DNA of 64,000 bases from positions 70,093,634 to 70,157,633 of the forward strand of contig NC_133537.1 of NCBI RefSeq assembly GCF_048544455.1. The letters run 5' to 3'. Source of the DNA: Silene latifolia. Taxonomy: Eukaryota > Streptophyta > Magnoliopsida > Caryophyllales > Caryophyllaceae. Within the stretch, counting starts at the first letter, position 1. Every line of letters begins with the position of its first letter. Of this stretch, positions 35,386-44,944 are shown piece by piece. The position numbers and the translations under genes are program-made. The notes beneath the pieces were generated by a model. That model did not search any database and was not told the DNA's origin. It saw only the letters and a list, made by a program, of their open reading frames with translations.

Positions 35386-37218
35386 GTCCGCGCTTTCTTG
35401 GATCGATTCTGGGATACGACTTCCACGTTTCACCTGCCTTTCGGTGAGGTGGGAGTTACTCTGGAGGATTACGGCATGATTTCTGGTCTGCCGTGCGGGA
35501 CCGAGGAGATGGTATGGCCGGAGACTGCTATGAGGGCGGATTCGGCCGAGGCGAGGAGGTTGATCGGCTGGAATTTGTCGCCGAAGGCTGTTGCAGTGCC
35601 GGGTTTGGTACCCAGTACCTACGTCCGAGACTACTTTGCGGGGAAGACCCCGGAGCTGGTGACGATCGATGGGAGGGAGACTGCTCCTCCTCCTTGTACA
35701 GCTTAGCAGAGAGCTCGTCTGTGGCTTTGGTGGTTCTTGTCTTCGATTTACCTCGGAGACAAGGGCGAGAGGCTATCGACGAAGCTTCTTCCCTTTCTTT
35801 CTGACCTGAGTTCCCTAGGGCGTTGGGACTGGGTCACTGCTGGTTTTGCGGTCCTCATCCGCTTCATGAGGGCCATGGTTCGTCCGGAGTTGATGGAGAA
35901 GGGGACTTCTCCGGCGCGTTGTCGGACGGACTACTCTGTTGGAGGTATGAACCTTCCTTTAGACCAAAGTAAAATCTTTTCTTTATCGAATTACGAAAGA
36001 TCGTTATTGATTATTCTGTTTTACAGGCATGGGTGTACTCTTACTTCCCGAGTCTCGCGCCCAAGAGGACAGAGAGCGGAGAAGGCCTATCCCGTGGTGT
36101 GAGGGATTGGGTGATGTGCCGGACGAGGAGCAAGCGCTCTTCTCACAATGTGTACCGGCGGGATGTGAACGCCCTTCAGCTGAGCAGCGTGAGTATCCCA
36201 CTCGTATTTATATTTCTTGTACTTTGCTTTTAATTGATCATAGGAATGATCTTTGCCTTATCTTGTCGCAGTGGGTGCCCAGACCTTGGGCGGAGTACGC
36301 TGGAGCGCCTCCTTTTGTCGCTGAGGTCCTTCGACCTAGGAGCCCGAGAGTCTTTGTTGTGGACGTCGATGGGTCTGTGTGGTATCCGGGCGAGCGTTTG
36401 GCTCGTCGGTGCTCTCGGGGCGCGTTGACGGTTCCCATTGACCCTCCGAGGACGATGTTCAGGGAGCCTACTGAGGCTGAGAGGGAGGCGGACTTGGCTG
36501 GTGCCAGTGACGACGACCTTCTTTTGCCTGGCGAGGACTACTCAGCGTTCCTTTACGGGAGGTTGGCGTACTGGCCAGTAGTGGTGAGTATCCTTTACTT
36601 TTCTTGATCTCGGGAATTACGATGAAAGATCATCGATTAATGAGAGCTATTTGTCTTTTCAGGAGGTCGAGGCGGCGGGCATCGAGCCCCCAGTGTACCC
36701 CGAGACTCTTGAGTACACCGACGCGACTGGGAGGACGACGATCTCCGAGTTGCGTGACTTTGACGTAGCTGTGACGGATGCTGGCCTAGACGACTGGCAG
36801 CATCTGATTCGGAGGGTGAGCCTCCAGCTTATACCTTTCGTGTAAGAACACATTTGATTGAATTTGTTCGCTTTACTGAGAATTTCTTTTGAAATGCAGG
36901 TTGCGCCATCTCGGTTCGTGGCACTATGGAGGGTGGCCAACCGGCTACGAGCTACCGCCATCGAGGCACTCGTCGGTGGTCGAGGTCATCAGGTATGAAC
37001 CTCATTTGATTTCTTTTGATTTTTTTTGATTTTCAGTTTTGTTTGAGTTGATTGACATGAGCCAATTTATTTTCGTCTCACAGTGGTCGTGAGTGGAGCG
37101 AGAGCCGACCCCGTCTCGGGAGGAGACGGCTCGCTTGTCGAGGGAGCTCGAGTTTCGGGACGCCGAGATTGCTGCTCTTACGGCGAGGGTTGCTGAGTTG
37201 GAGGGTGCCCAACAGTAG
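35360..37218 (+). pseudogene. Plant mobile domain (PMD) protein gene, antisense within the Tat element
   Basis: Reads VRAFLDRFWDTTSTFHLPFGEVGVTLEDYGM..., the start of the plant mobile (aminotransferase-like) domain. Exons with GT/AG borders: up to 35944, 36027-36188, 36272-36583, 36663-36815, 36900-36992, 37084-37218. Exon 2 carries AWVYSYFPSLAPKR and exon 3 WVPRPWAEYAG, as expected late in the domain; the last exon is a short coiled coil (EIAALTARVAELEGA). Lesions: TAG at 35704-35706, a phase mismatch between exons 1 and 2, and TGA at 37090-37092. No clear start codon. The role of such genes in Tat elements is unknown; silencing interference has been suggested for the PMD family. Confidence 0.78.
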
Positions 37219-37264
37219 TTCTGCGTATTTTTGTAGACTTGTACATCTGATTTTGAATGTTTTT

Positions 37265-37335
37265 GGACTTGGTTTGGGGCGCAAGCCCCCAGTTTGCCTG
37301 GACTTTGGACTTGATTCGGGGCGCAAGCCCCCAGT
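37265..37335. repeat. Duplicated GGGGC-GCAA-GCCCC hairpin downstream of the PMD gene
   Basis: A ~43-bp unit occurs twice. Each contains GGGGCGCAAGCCCC (37276-37289, 37318-37331), a five-pair GC stem closed by a GCAA tetraloop. Confidence 0.8.
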
Positions 37336-37439
37336 TTGCTTGTACATTTGTATATATGATGGCCTGAGTGCCTTTGCTGCTGGGTTGTGTTGCTTGTACC
37401 TGCAGGTTAGTTCTTGAACAGGTTTGGTAGACAACGGTT

Positions 37440-38161
37440 TACACCGTCATGCTGCCGAAATTTACATGGAAATCTCACCAAAACATATATTTTATACACA
37501 TAGTCTTAATTAGCGCAAAAAAGAGACTCAAAAGGATACAAAGAATGCAAAAATGCAAAAATTTTGTCGGAAATGACCGGACGGTAGGGAGGGTTACCCC
37601 CTAAAAAAAAGAAAAAATAGAAATCTGTAAGTGTAGAAGTGAAAATGTTGAAATTTGTTAAAAAATGAAAATAAAAGAAAATTATTTCCTAAAAAAAAAC
37701 GAAATTAAAATGAAATTTATTTCCTAAGAATAAATAAATGAATTAAAATAATAATAAAAAGAAGAAATAAGTGCGATGAAAATGGCGAAGGTGTCGACGT
37801 CGCCTCGAAATGCGTGCCCGCGAATTTAGGAAACTTGAAACATGGTAAACTGCTCGTATTTACCAAAATAAAATCCCGTAGGAATAGGAAATTATTCGTT
37901 ATAGAATTAGGAAAGATCCCAACGCGGAAATCGCAGAAAGTGAGTCTGGGGAAGAGGCGCAGCATCAGCTGCGTCGCTTTGAATAGGCGCAGCAGGAGCT
38001 GCGCCTGTTCCCAAGCTTGTCTCTTCTGGCGGATTTTTGGAAACAGCAATTAGTATAAATAGAAGCGTCGACGAAGCTTTAAATCATATAATTCTTCCGT
38101 CTCTTCTCCGTTAATCCACATAAAAACTCCCAAAATAAATTTTCAAGAGAAAATTGTCAGC
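37440..38161. other. Spacer between the two antisense genes
   Basis: AT-rich. Near 37950-38010 it has two GGCGCAGC...GCTGCG palindromes like those in the LTRs. Just before the ATG at 38162 the sequence looks like a leader (TATAAATAG at about 38054), so a promoter for the next gene may lie here. Confidence 0.55.
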
Positions 38162-38850
38162 ATGAATACTTTGGAGATCCGCTTGAAGGAATGGACTAAT
38201 GAATTCTCGAATATTGAAAAGCACGACATGGGTGCTCATAACCTTGGGTCTCTATTGAGTTTGAAACTCATTAAGGTTGTAAAACCGTTCTTGGATGCTT
38301 GTCTTGACTCATCGGGACCCAAATTGTCATGTTTTCGCGTTCCCAGGTGGCGATATTTGTCCTTTTTCGGAGGAAATTGCTGCTATTGGTGGGTGGGACC
38401 CCGAGCATTTACCCGCTATTCCTTCCACTTCACAAGGGTATAAGACAAAATTCAGAGACCTGCTCGGATTGACTAGACTCGAGGTGGATCGCTTAGTTAC
38501 CCCGAAAGGCGTGAGAATGCTGGACTTTGTAGACCGATTCATTAATGTGGTGACCCCATTGTCTCTTATGTTGCTAGGAGGAGAGCATTTGGCTTTTGTT
38601 TGCTTTGCATGTTATGTCTTTCATGGACACGTTGATGAAGATTTGCGAGGCGATCCCCGTCTTTTGGGTCTTATTGAGCAAATGGAGTCGCGCAGAGCCC
38701 ACTTGTTTATGCTTAGGGAGATTATCTTGGGTTTGGATAATAGGAAATCCAACCGCGATCTTCCATTTTGGGGAGTCCGTTATCTTACGGGTAAAAGACA
38801 CCTTTTTTTTTTTGTTTTTTTTTTTTTTTTTTTTTTTCGTTTTTTTTTTC

Positions 38851-38903
<53 letters not shown>

Positions 38904-39704
38904 CGTTTGGTGTCTAATACCTGCTTTTGGTAGGTTTGGCTTATGGAACGGCTCCGATTGCTCGAGCCCCCAGTTCATGCACTTTCCTATCATTCCCGTA
39001 TGATTGCGATGAGGACGCGGTTGTACATGGTGGACTTCACTCGGGTCTGCGACTATTGGAAGAACAAGTCAAGAATGATGATGGCCCGTTGATTAGGTGG
39101 GTTGTACCGTGGTGGCACCTCAAGTCCACACCGGAGTGTCTTCTTTGGATCCCACTAGGTCCGTGCGCATTCCGGGGTTGGAGTTCATGGTATGCATCTT
39201 TCCGGAAAGATTGATGAGGCAAGTTGGGTTGAAGCAGACTATCCCGAGGCTTGACACCGTCCCCGATCTTTCGTAGCGCTTACCACCGAGAGCCGAAGAG
39301 AGTGGGCTATCAAATGGGCCCAAAGGAACATGTGGTTCTTGAGCTTCTCCGCCAATGCTTTGTGGGTGTCGGATTCCTATCTGAGGTGGAGAAAGGCCGC
39401 AACTTCGGAAGAACGCGAGAGATCGAGGAAACGCGAGCCGTTGACTACAAGGTGCGCGAGGGAGAGAAAGAGAAGGAGAGGCATCCGACGAAGGAGAAGA
39501 AGAAGCGGATTTGGTCGGTCATCCTTGAAGAAATCGGACTACTACTCCCTGTTGCGAGAGATGGTGGTTGGCAAGAATGGAAGAGTCGGGCCTCGAGAAA
39601 GACCGTTGGTGATTAGGTCTGAAGTGGTGCAAGAGCGCCCGGCTCGAGGTCGTGACAAGAAATATGACAAGAATGACAAGGGCAAGGGGAAGATGGAGGA
39701 ATAG
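38162..39704 (+). pseudogene. Second antisense gene of the Tat element (DUF7745-like), frameshifted
   Basis: Begins MNTLEIRLKEWTNEFSN; after a frame change near 38320 it continues GGWDPEHLPAIPSTSQGYKTKF, RLVTPKGVRMLDFVDRFINV and HVDEDLRGDPRLLGL. A GT donor at 38790 and an AG acceptor before VWLMERLRLLEPP (38933) bracket an intron that is mostly poly(T). Later pieces in different frames: LIRWVVPWWHL, CIFPERLMRQVGLKQTIP, then a charged Arg/Lys/Glu-rich tail to 39704. This matches a plant family often annotated DUF7745 and linked to retroelements. At least three frame changes make it a pseudogene. Function unknown; the family label is from memory. Confidence 0.6.
38803..38903. repeat. Poly(T) tract in the intron of the second antisense gene
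   Basis: About 100 bases of T with four or five interruptions (G or CG). It produces spurious poly-Phe (plus) and poly-Lys (minus) frames. Confidence 0.9.
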
Positions 39705-40246
39705 CCCGAGTCCTTATTTATTATTTGATTATTATTATTATTGTTGTAATAAAAAGGAGGGATTTTTAGAATCCTAGCCTATTCTATTTTTATTATGTAT
39801 CGTATTATTATTATTAGAAAGCGAATGGAATAAAAAAGATTAAATGGTTATGAAACCGCTGTGATTTTCTTTTATTATTCTTGTCGAATTTCAAATGCAA
39901 TGCAAATGTCCTTCTATTTACATTTTAGGTATAATGGGTTGAATCCGGTGAAGGATTGCCTACGTATTCACTTAAAAAAGCGAAATCAAACCCTTGCGCG
40001 TAGTTCGAGTAAATGTAAAAGAATAATTGTTCGAAGCAAGAGCTTGTAATGAACATAGAAAATAAGCATGAGCTTTTGCTTGTTCTCAAGGTGCGAATTT
40101 AGTTTATTTGATGATATGAGGATGATAATTTTGTCGGAATGCAAGAGCATAGTGACATTTAGCTTGTTTCAGCTTGGCCAGGGGCCGTTTATTTAGTGCC
40201 ACAAGAGCGACACATGGGTTTACGCGAGGCGCGTTTTTGTCCTATT
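39705..40246. other. Region between the antisense gene and the integrase end
   Basis: No domain recognised. AT-rich, with ATT/TTA runs near 39720-39820. Carries the 3' ends of convergent frames from both strands. Confidence 0.5.
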
Positions 40247-41694
40247 CTAGGCATAGTATCGTTTCAGTTGGTCAAGGTTTGTGGGGTTTGAAAACTCATT
40301 CCCATCTAGGTCTGTGATTCTAACCGCACCCCCTGGAAGTATGGATTTGACTAGATATGGTCCGGCCCAATTAGGTTTGAATTTTCCCCTTGGGTCGACA
40401 GGTAAAAGAGCTCTAACCGATTTGAGTACTAAGTCTCCTTCTTTGATGTTTCTTGGCCTAACTCTTTTGTTGAAAGCTCGTTTGATACGTGCTTGATATG
40501 TTTGGATATTATGTAAGGCGCGTAGCCTACGTTCATCCAGGAGGATGAGTTCTTCATATCTATCCTTCTTCCAATCGGCTTCAGGGATTTGGCTTTCGAG
40601 TAGAATACGCAAGGATGGTATTTCTAGCTCGACTGGTTGTACGGCTTCCATGCCGTAGGTCAAATAGAAAGGAGTAGCCCCAGTGGGCGTCCTAACTGAT
40701 GTACGATATCCCCATAAAGCAAAGGGTATCTTGCTTGGCCAATCTCGATAGTTGTCGGTCATTTTCTTGAGAATTGTGACAACGTTCTTGTTTGCCGCCT
40801 CTACCGCGCCGTTAGTCTGTGGTCTGTAGGGCGAAGAGTGGTGATGCTTAATCTTATATTTGGCTAGCAATTGCTCGGTTTTGGCTTGGAAGTGTGACCC
40901 ATTATCGCTGATGATCTCATGTGGGCAACCATATCGACAGATGATGTTGTTTTGTATGAATTTTGCCACATTTTTAGCCGTAAGAGCAGTGTAGGAAGCC
41001 GCTTCTACCCACTTGGTGAAATAGTCAATTGCTACTAGAATGAAACAAGTGACCTCTGTTCCTATTTTGGGGTTATCTTCCCGATTATGTCAATCCCCCA
41101 TGCGGAAAATGGCCAAGGAGATGTCATCGTGTATAGCAACGAAGGAGGGACATGTTGTACATTCCCGAAGATTTGGCAATTGTGGCAATGTCTCACGTAT
41201 TTGATGCAATCAGATTCCATTGTGGTCCAGTAATACCCTAAACGTGTGATTTTCTTTGCCATCATGGGCCCACTCATGTGAGGACCGCATTCTCCGTCGT
41301 GGACTTCTTCCATCACCTTTCGTGCCTGTGAATGATCGAGGCAACGTAGGACTACACCAAGAGGTGTTCTTTTGTATAACTCTCCTTGCATCAGGATGTA
41401 TTGGGAAGCTAATAGGCGTATAGCACGTTGTCCCCTTTTGTCCATATCCGGTGGATAGGTACCATTGAGCTTGAAATTCAGGATCGCTTGGAACCAGGGT
41501 TCCTGTGCGACTTCTTCTTCATCGGTGATTTGATGGACATAAGCCGGTTCTGATCGTCGTTCGATACACAAAGGCATTTCCACCATGTGATCTGGCATAT
41601 TTATTAGAGATGCAAGTTTCGCAAGAGCGTCTGCAAATTGATTTTCCTCTCGAGGTAGGTGTAAGTAGGTTACGTGATCAAAGAATTGAGCCAC
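40247..41694 (-). pseudogene. Integrase region of the Tat element
   Basis: Two frames. 41062-41694 contains the zinc-binding region (HDGECGPHMSG ... HCHNC). After a frameshift near 41062, the core continues: first catalytic Asp in AIDYFTKW (between 41060 and 40970), second in ISDNGSHF, Glu in PQTNGAVEAANK, then the C-terminal LPVDPRGKFKPNWAGPY region and a TGA/TAG-terminated end at 40247. All three catalytic residues are present. It would insert element DNA into the genome. Confidence 0.85.
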
Positions 41695-42145
41695 TTGGTC
41701 TATCCTAGCCTGATAGGGTGCGAGGCTTTCGCTTCGGATTTTCCAGGATCTTGTAACTTGGTTGATGATCAGTGATGAATCCCCATGTACTCGGAGGTTT
41801 TTGATGCCTAAAGCTATCGCCGCTTGTAGTCCAATGAGACAAGCTTCATACTGCGGCGTTGTTTGTCACCTCGAAGTCGAGTTTGACAAAGAATCGGTGT
41901 ATGCTCACCTTCGGAGAAATGAGCAACACTCCTATTCCGAATCCTCTTAAATTTGATGCTCCATCAAAGTATAGATCCCAAGAGTCTACGTCTGTTTGAA
42001 GTATATCCTCGTCGGGAAATGACCAAGTGTCTATGGTTTGTGCGTCGTTGATAGGATTTTCTGCGAAGAATTCGCGCGGCGCGCGACCTTTTATGACTTT
42101 TAGTGGCACATATTTGAGGTCGAATTTCGAGAGCATCGAGTCCAC
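41695..42145 (-). pseudogene. RNase H region of the Tat element, frameshifted
   Basis: Starts in a new frame relative to reverse transcriptase (KFDLKYVPLKVIKGR), then WDLYFDGASNLRGFGIG (first catalytic Asp) and KLDFEVTNNAA, where a small deletion (near 41850) shifts the frame. The end of the domain, ENQFADALAKLASL, lies in the next ORF. RNase H removes the RNA strand during reverse transcription. Confidence 0.8.
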
Positions 42146-43746
42146 CTTGCAAGACGTCCGTTGAGGACGGGTTTCTCGAAGAGGTATTTGACTGGATCCA
42201 TTTGGGAATATATCTTGATGGAGTAGCTAAGCATGTAGTGACGTAGCTTCTTCGTTGCCCACACAAGAGCGAGGCATGTCTTTTCGAGTTGCGAGTATTT
42301 GCACTCATATTCCAAGAATTTCTTACTTAGATAGTAAATAGCTCTTTCTTCACTTCCTACGATTTGAGCCAAAGATAGCACCCATGGCGTTTCGATTCTT
42401 GTGAGATATAAACCAAGAGGTTGATCTCGTTGTGGCGGCATGAGCACTGGTGGTTTAGCCAATATCTCCTTGATTCGGTCAAACGCCTTTTGACAATCAT
42501 CATCCCACATGGTGTGGTCTGTTTTCTTGAGTTTCTTGAAGATAGGCTCGCAAATCATGGTAAGTTTTGATATGAATCGACTTATATATTGTACCTTTCC
42601 CAGGAATCCTCTGACTTCTTTTTCTGTTTGAGGTTGTGGCATTTCGATCAGAGCTTTGATTTTTGAGGGATCTATTTCTATACTGCGTTGGCTAACGACA
42701 TATCCCAGGAGTTTTCCGGATGTTACCCCAAATGTGCATTTCTGAGGATTGAGCCTCATGTTGTACTTTCGTAGCCTTGCGAAGAACTTGCGAAGGTTTG
42801 CGATATGTCCCTCTCTTTCCTTGGATTTGACGATCATGTCATCTACATATACCTCGACTTCTTTGTGCATCATGTCATGTAGGAGTGTAGTTGCGGTGCG
42901 TTGGTATGTAGCTCCGGCGTTGATCAATCCGAATGGCATTACTGTATAGCAATATGTTCCCCATTGGGTGACGAAAGCGGTCTTGTGCATATCTTCCATG
43001 GCCATCTTGATTTGGTTATAACCTGCATATCCATCCATGAAGGATAGTAATGCGTGGTCTGCGGTATTGTCCACTAATATGTCAATGTGAGGTAGAGGGA
43101 AGTCATCTTTTGGACTCGCTTTGTTCAAGTCCCTGAAGTCAACACAAACACGGATTCTCCCATCCTTTTTGGGCACAGGTACTATGTTGGCTACCCAGTC
43201 AGAGTACTCGGAAACTTTGATGAACCCGGCTTTGAATTGCTTATCCACTTCTTCCTTAATCTTTAGAGCCCATTCTGTTTTCATTCGTCGAAGCTTCTGT
43301 TTCACAGGTTTGAAACCCGGCTTAATCGGAATCCTATGTTCGGCGATATTCCTGTCGATCCCTGGCATGTCTTTGTAGGACCAAGCGAAAACGTCTTTGA
43401 ATTCATTTAGGAGGTCTATGAAATCGGCCCTTTCGGTAAAGCTCAAGGTAGTCCCTATCCTAAGTTCTTTGGGTTCTAATTCGGTTCCTACGTTGATGGG
43501 TTCGGTATCTTCTATTACTGGTCCCCCTTCCCCTTCTTGTAATATTTCTTTGGCTACGTAGGGGGGTATTTCGGTCAAGTCTGGGTCTTGGTCATCCTCA
43601 GTATCATCATAAACAGAATTGCACTCGAAAGAACACAGAGAGTAAGCAGAACCTGATTTATTCATATTAAAATTTGAGTAAAGTTGAAACAAAGAAGCCA
43701 ACTGATCCATGGTCGGTGGCGGCAAAGGAACAAGATGGTGGGGCAT
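42100..43746 (-). CDS. Reverse transcriptase of the Tat element
   Basis: Uninterrupted frame of 548 codons. N-terminal linker, then the RT core: EWALKIKEEVDKQFKAGFI, VPVPKKDGRIRVCVDFRDLN, MDGYAGYNQIKM, VMPFGLINAGATYQR and the catalytic YVDDMIVKS, followed by thumb/connection motifs (GFLGKVQYISRFI) and AIYYLSKKF at the start of the connection to RNase H. The last ~15 residues are out of frame because of a shift near 42150. It copies element RNA into DNA. Confidence 0.9.
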   Translation of the reverse strand: MPHHLVPLPPPTMDQLASLFQLYSNFNMNKSGSAYSLCSFECNSVYDDTEDDQDPDLTEIPPYVAKEILQEGEGGPVIEDTEPINVGTELEPKELRIGTTLSFTERADFIDLLNEFKDVFAWSYKDMPGIDRNIAEHRIPIKPGFKPVKQKLRRMKTEWALKIKEEVDKQFKAGFIKVSEYSDWVANIVPVPKKDGRIRVCVDFRDLNKASPKDDFPLPHIDILVDNTADHALLSFMDGYAGYNQIKMAMEDMHKTAFVTQWGTYCYTVMPFGLINAGATYQRTATTLLHDMMHKEVEVYVDDMIVKSKEREGHIANLRKFFARLRKYNMRLNPQKCTFGVTSGKLLGYVVSQRSIEIDPSKIKALIEMPQPQTEKEVRGFLGKVQYISRFISKLTMICEPIFKKLKKTDHTMWDDDCQKAFDRIKEILAKPPVLMPPQRDQPLGLYLTRIETPWVLSLAQIVGSEERAIYYLSKKFLEYECKYSQLEKTCLALVWATKKLRHYMLSYSIKIYSQMDPVKYLFEKPVLNGRLARWTRCSRNSTSNMCH

Positions 43747-44041
43747 TCCCGAACTACCGTGACTACTCGAGGCTAAGCTAGGAGAGACGAAGGGAGTGGG
43801 GATGACAACAGGAGTAGACTCTCTAATGACTTCTCTAGACTCCGACTCTGACTCCGACTCCGACTACGACTCGAACTCGTCGTCTTGGTTCTCCTTTGAA
43901 CATCTCTCCTTCTCCAAAGAGTGAGCTTGAAGAGCCTTCCTTGGTTGTTGGTCCATTTGATAGATTTTCTCCATCCTTTCTGCCGCTTTGTGTCGATTTC
44001 TGTGATCAACGCGGTGGGGTTGAAGCGATCGTCCTGAAGTA
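43747..44041 (-). other. Frameshifted linker between protease and reverse transcriptase
   Basis: Ser/Arg-rich low-complexity coding (CGACTCCGACTC repeats on the plus strand at 43835-43880). The frame changes at least once here. No domain. Confidence 0.6.
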
Positions 44042-44944
44042 TCATAGTAATGATCTCATCTGCGCGGCCCTAATGAATCGGTCCTCTCCAAACAATAGGC
44101 TAATGACTTGTTTGTCGAAGCAAGGTGCTTGACGGGTTTTGACGGTAGGAACCGTTTCGGGAGGAATGAAGTAGCAATCGTGAAAGATCTCGATTCCGGC
44201 CAACTTCCTCTCAAGATAATGCCAAGGTTCAGGAAATCCATGGAAGAGTTCTGAACTTCCTTCTTGAACGAAGTATCCATTTAAAGTGGAGAGATACGGT
44301 CTCATTTGGACTCCCACGTGCTTGCGATTTTGGACTTGAGCGAGCATTTCGAGAACTTCTTCAGTTGTGGGTTTGTATCCTAGTCCAAGTGGTATCCTTT
44401 TCGAGTTGCCTTTCTTGTATGGTGCGAAGGTGTTCTTCCGAATTGGGTTCAAAGGCATTCCAGGGAAGTATCCCTGAGATTTGAGTATGTGGTTGACCAC
44501 CAAGTTGGAGTAGGGATTATAGTATAAGGGTGCCAACTCACTTTCTATGACATTCACACTTTGGAAGCCCCCAAGTTCGTATATGGGATCCGCAAGGACT
44601 TGATTGTTTGATTGCTTCTCGATTATTGCCTTGATGGGTGACGAAGTGATCGTCACAACTTTGCCATTTAGTGGGATCTTGATCTTTTGATGAAGGGTGG
44701 ATGTTACCACTTTAGAAGCGTGAATCCAAGGCCTTCCCAGAAGTATGTTGAATGAAGCTTCGATGTCCACTATTTGGAAGTTAACTTTTCGTTCGATTGG
44801 TCCTGTGGCTATGGTTAGGCTAGCAAGTCCAACCACTTTTCGTCGTGTACCGTCATATGCACGTACACCTTGATTTGTAGGAGTCCAATCCGACTCCTTC
44901 ATGCCTAGTTTGTATGCCGTTTTGAGGGGTATGACGTTGATCAT
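44042..44944 (-). CDS. Aspartic protease region of the Tat element
   Basis: Continues the retropepsin fold that begins at the very end of the gag frame: the active-site VDDGS is the last coding sequence of gag, and INVIPLKTAYKLG follows here in the -1 frame. ATG and the gag TGA overlap as ATGA (44941-44944). FNILLGRPWIH is the second conserved protease motif. The rest is a linker region. Either a -1 frameshift site or a 1-base lesion separates it from gag. Confidence 0.8.
   Translation of the reverse strand: MINVIPLKTAYKLGMKESDWTPTNQGVRAYDGTRRKVVGLASLTIATGPIERKVNFQIVDIEASFNILLGRPWIHASKVVTSTLHQKIKIPLNGKVVTITSSPIKAIIEKQSNNQVLADPIYELGGFQSVNVIESELAPLYYNPYSNLVVNHILKSQGYFPGMPLNPIRKNTFAPYKKGNSKRIPLGLGYKPTTEEVLEMLAQVQNRKHVGVQMRPYLSTLNGYFVQEGSSELFHGFPEPWHYLERKLAGIEIFHDCYFIPPETVPTVKTRQAPCFDKQVISLLFGEDRFIRAAQMRSLL

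Noticed and set aside
38574-38993. Poly-Lys and poly-Phe frames
   Set aside because: They arise from the poly(T) tract in an intron of the DUF7745-like gene.
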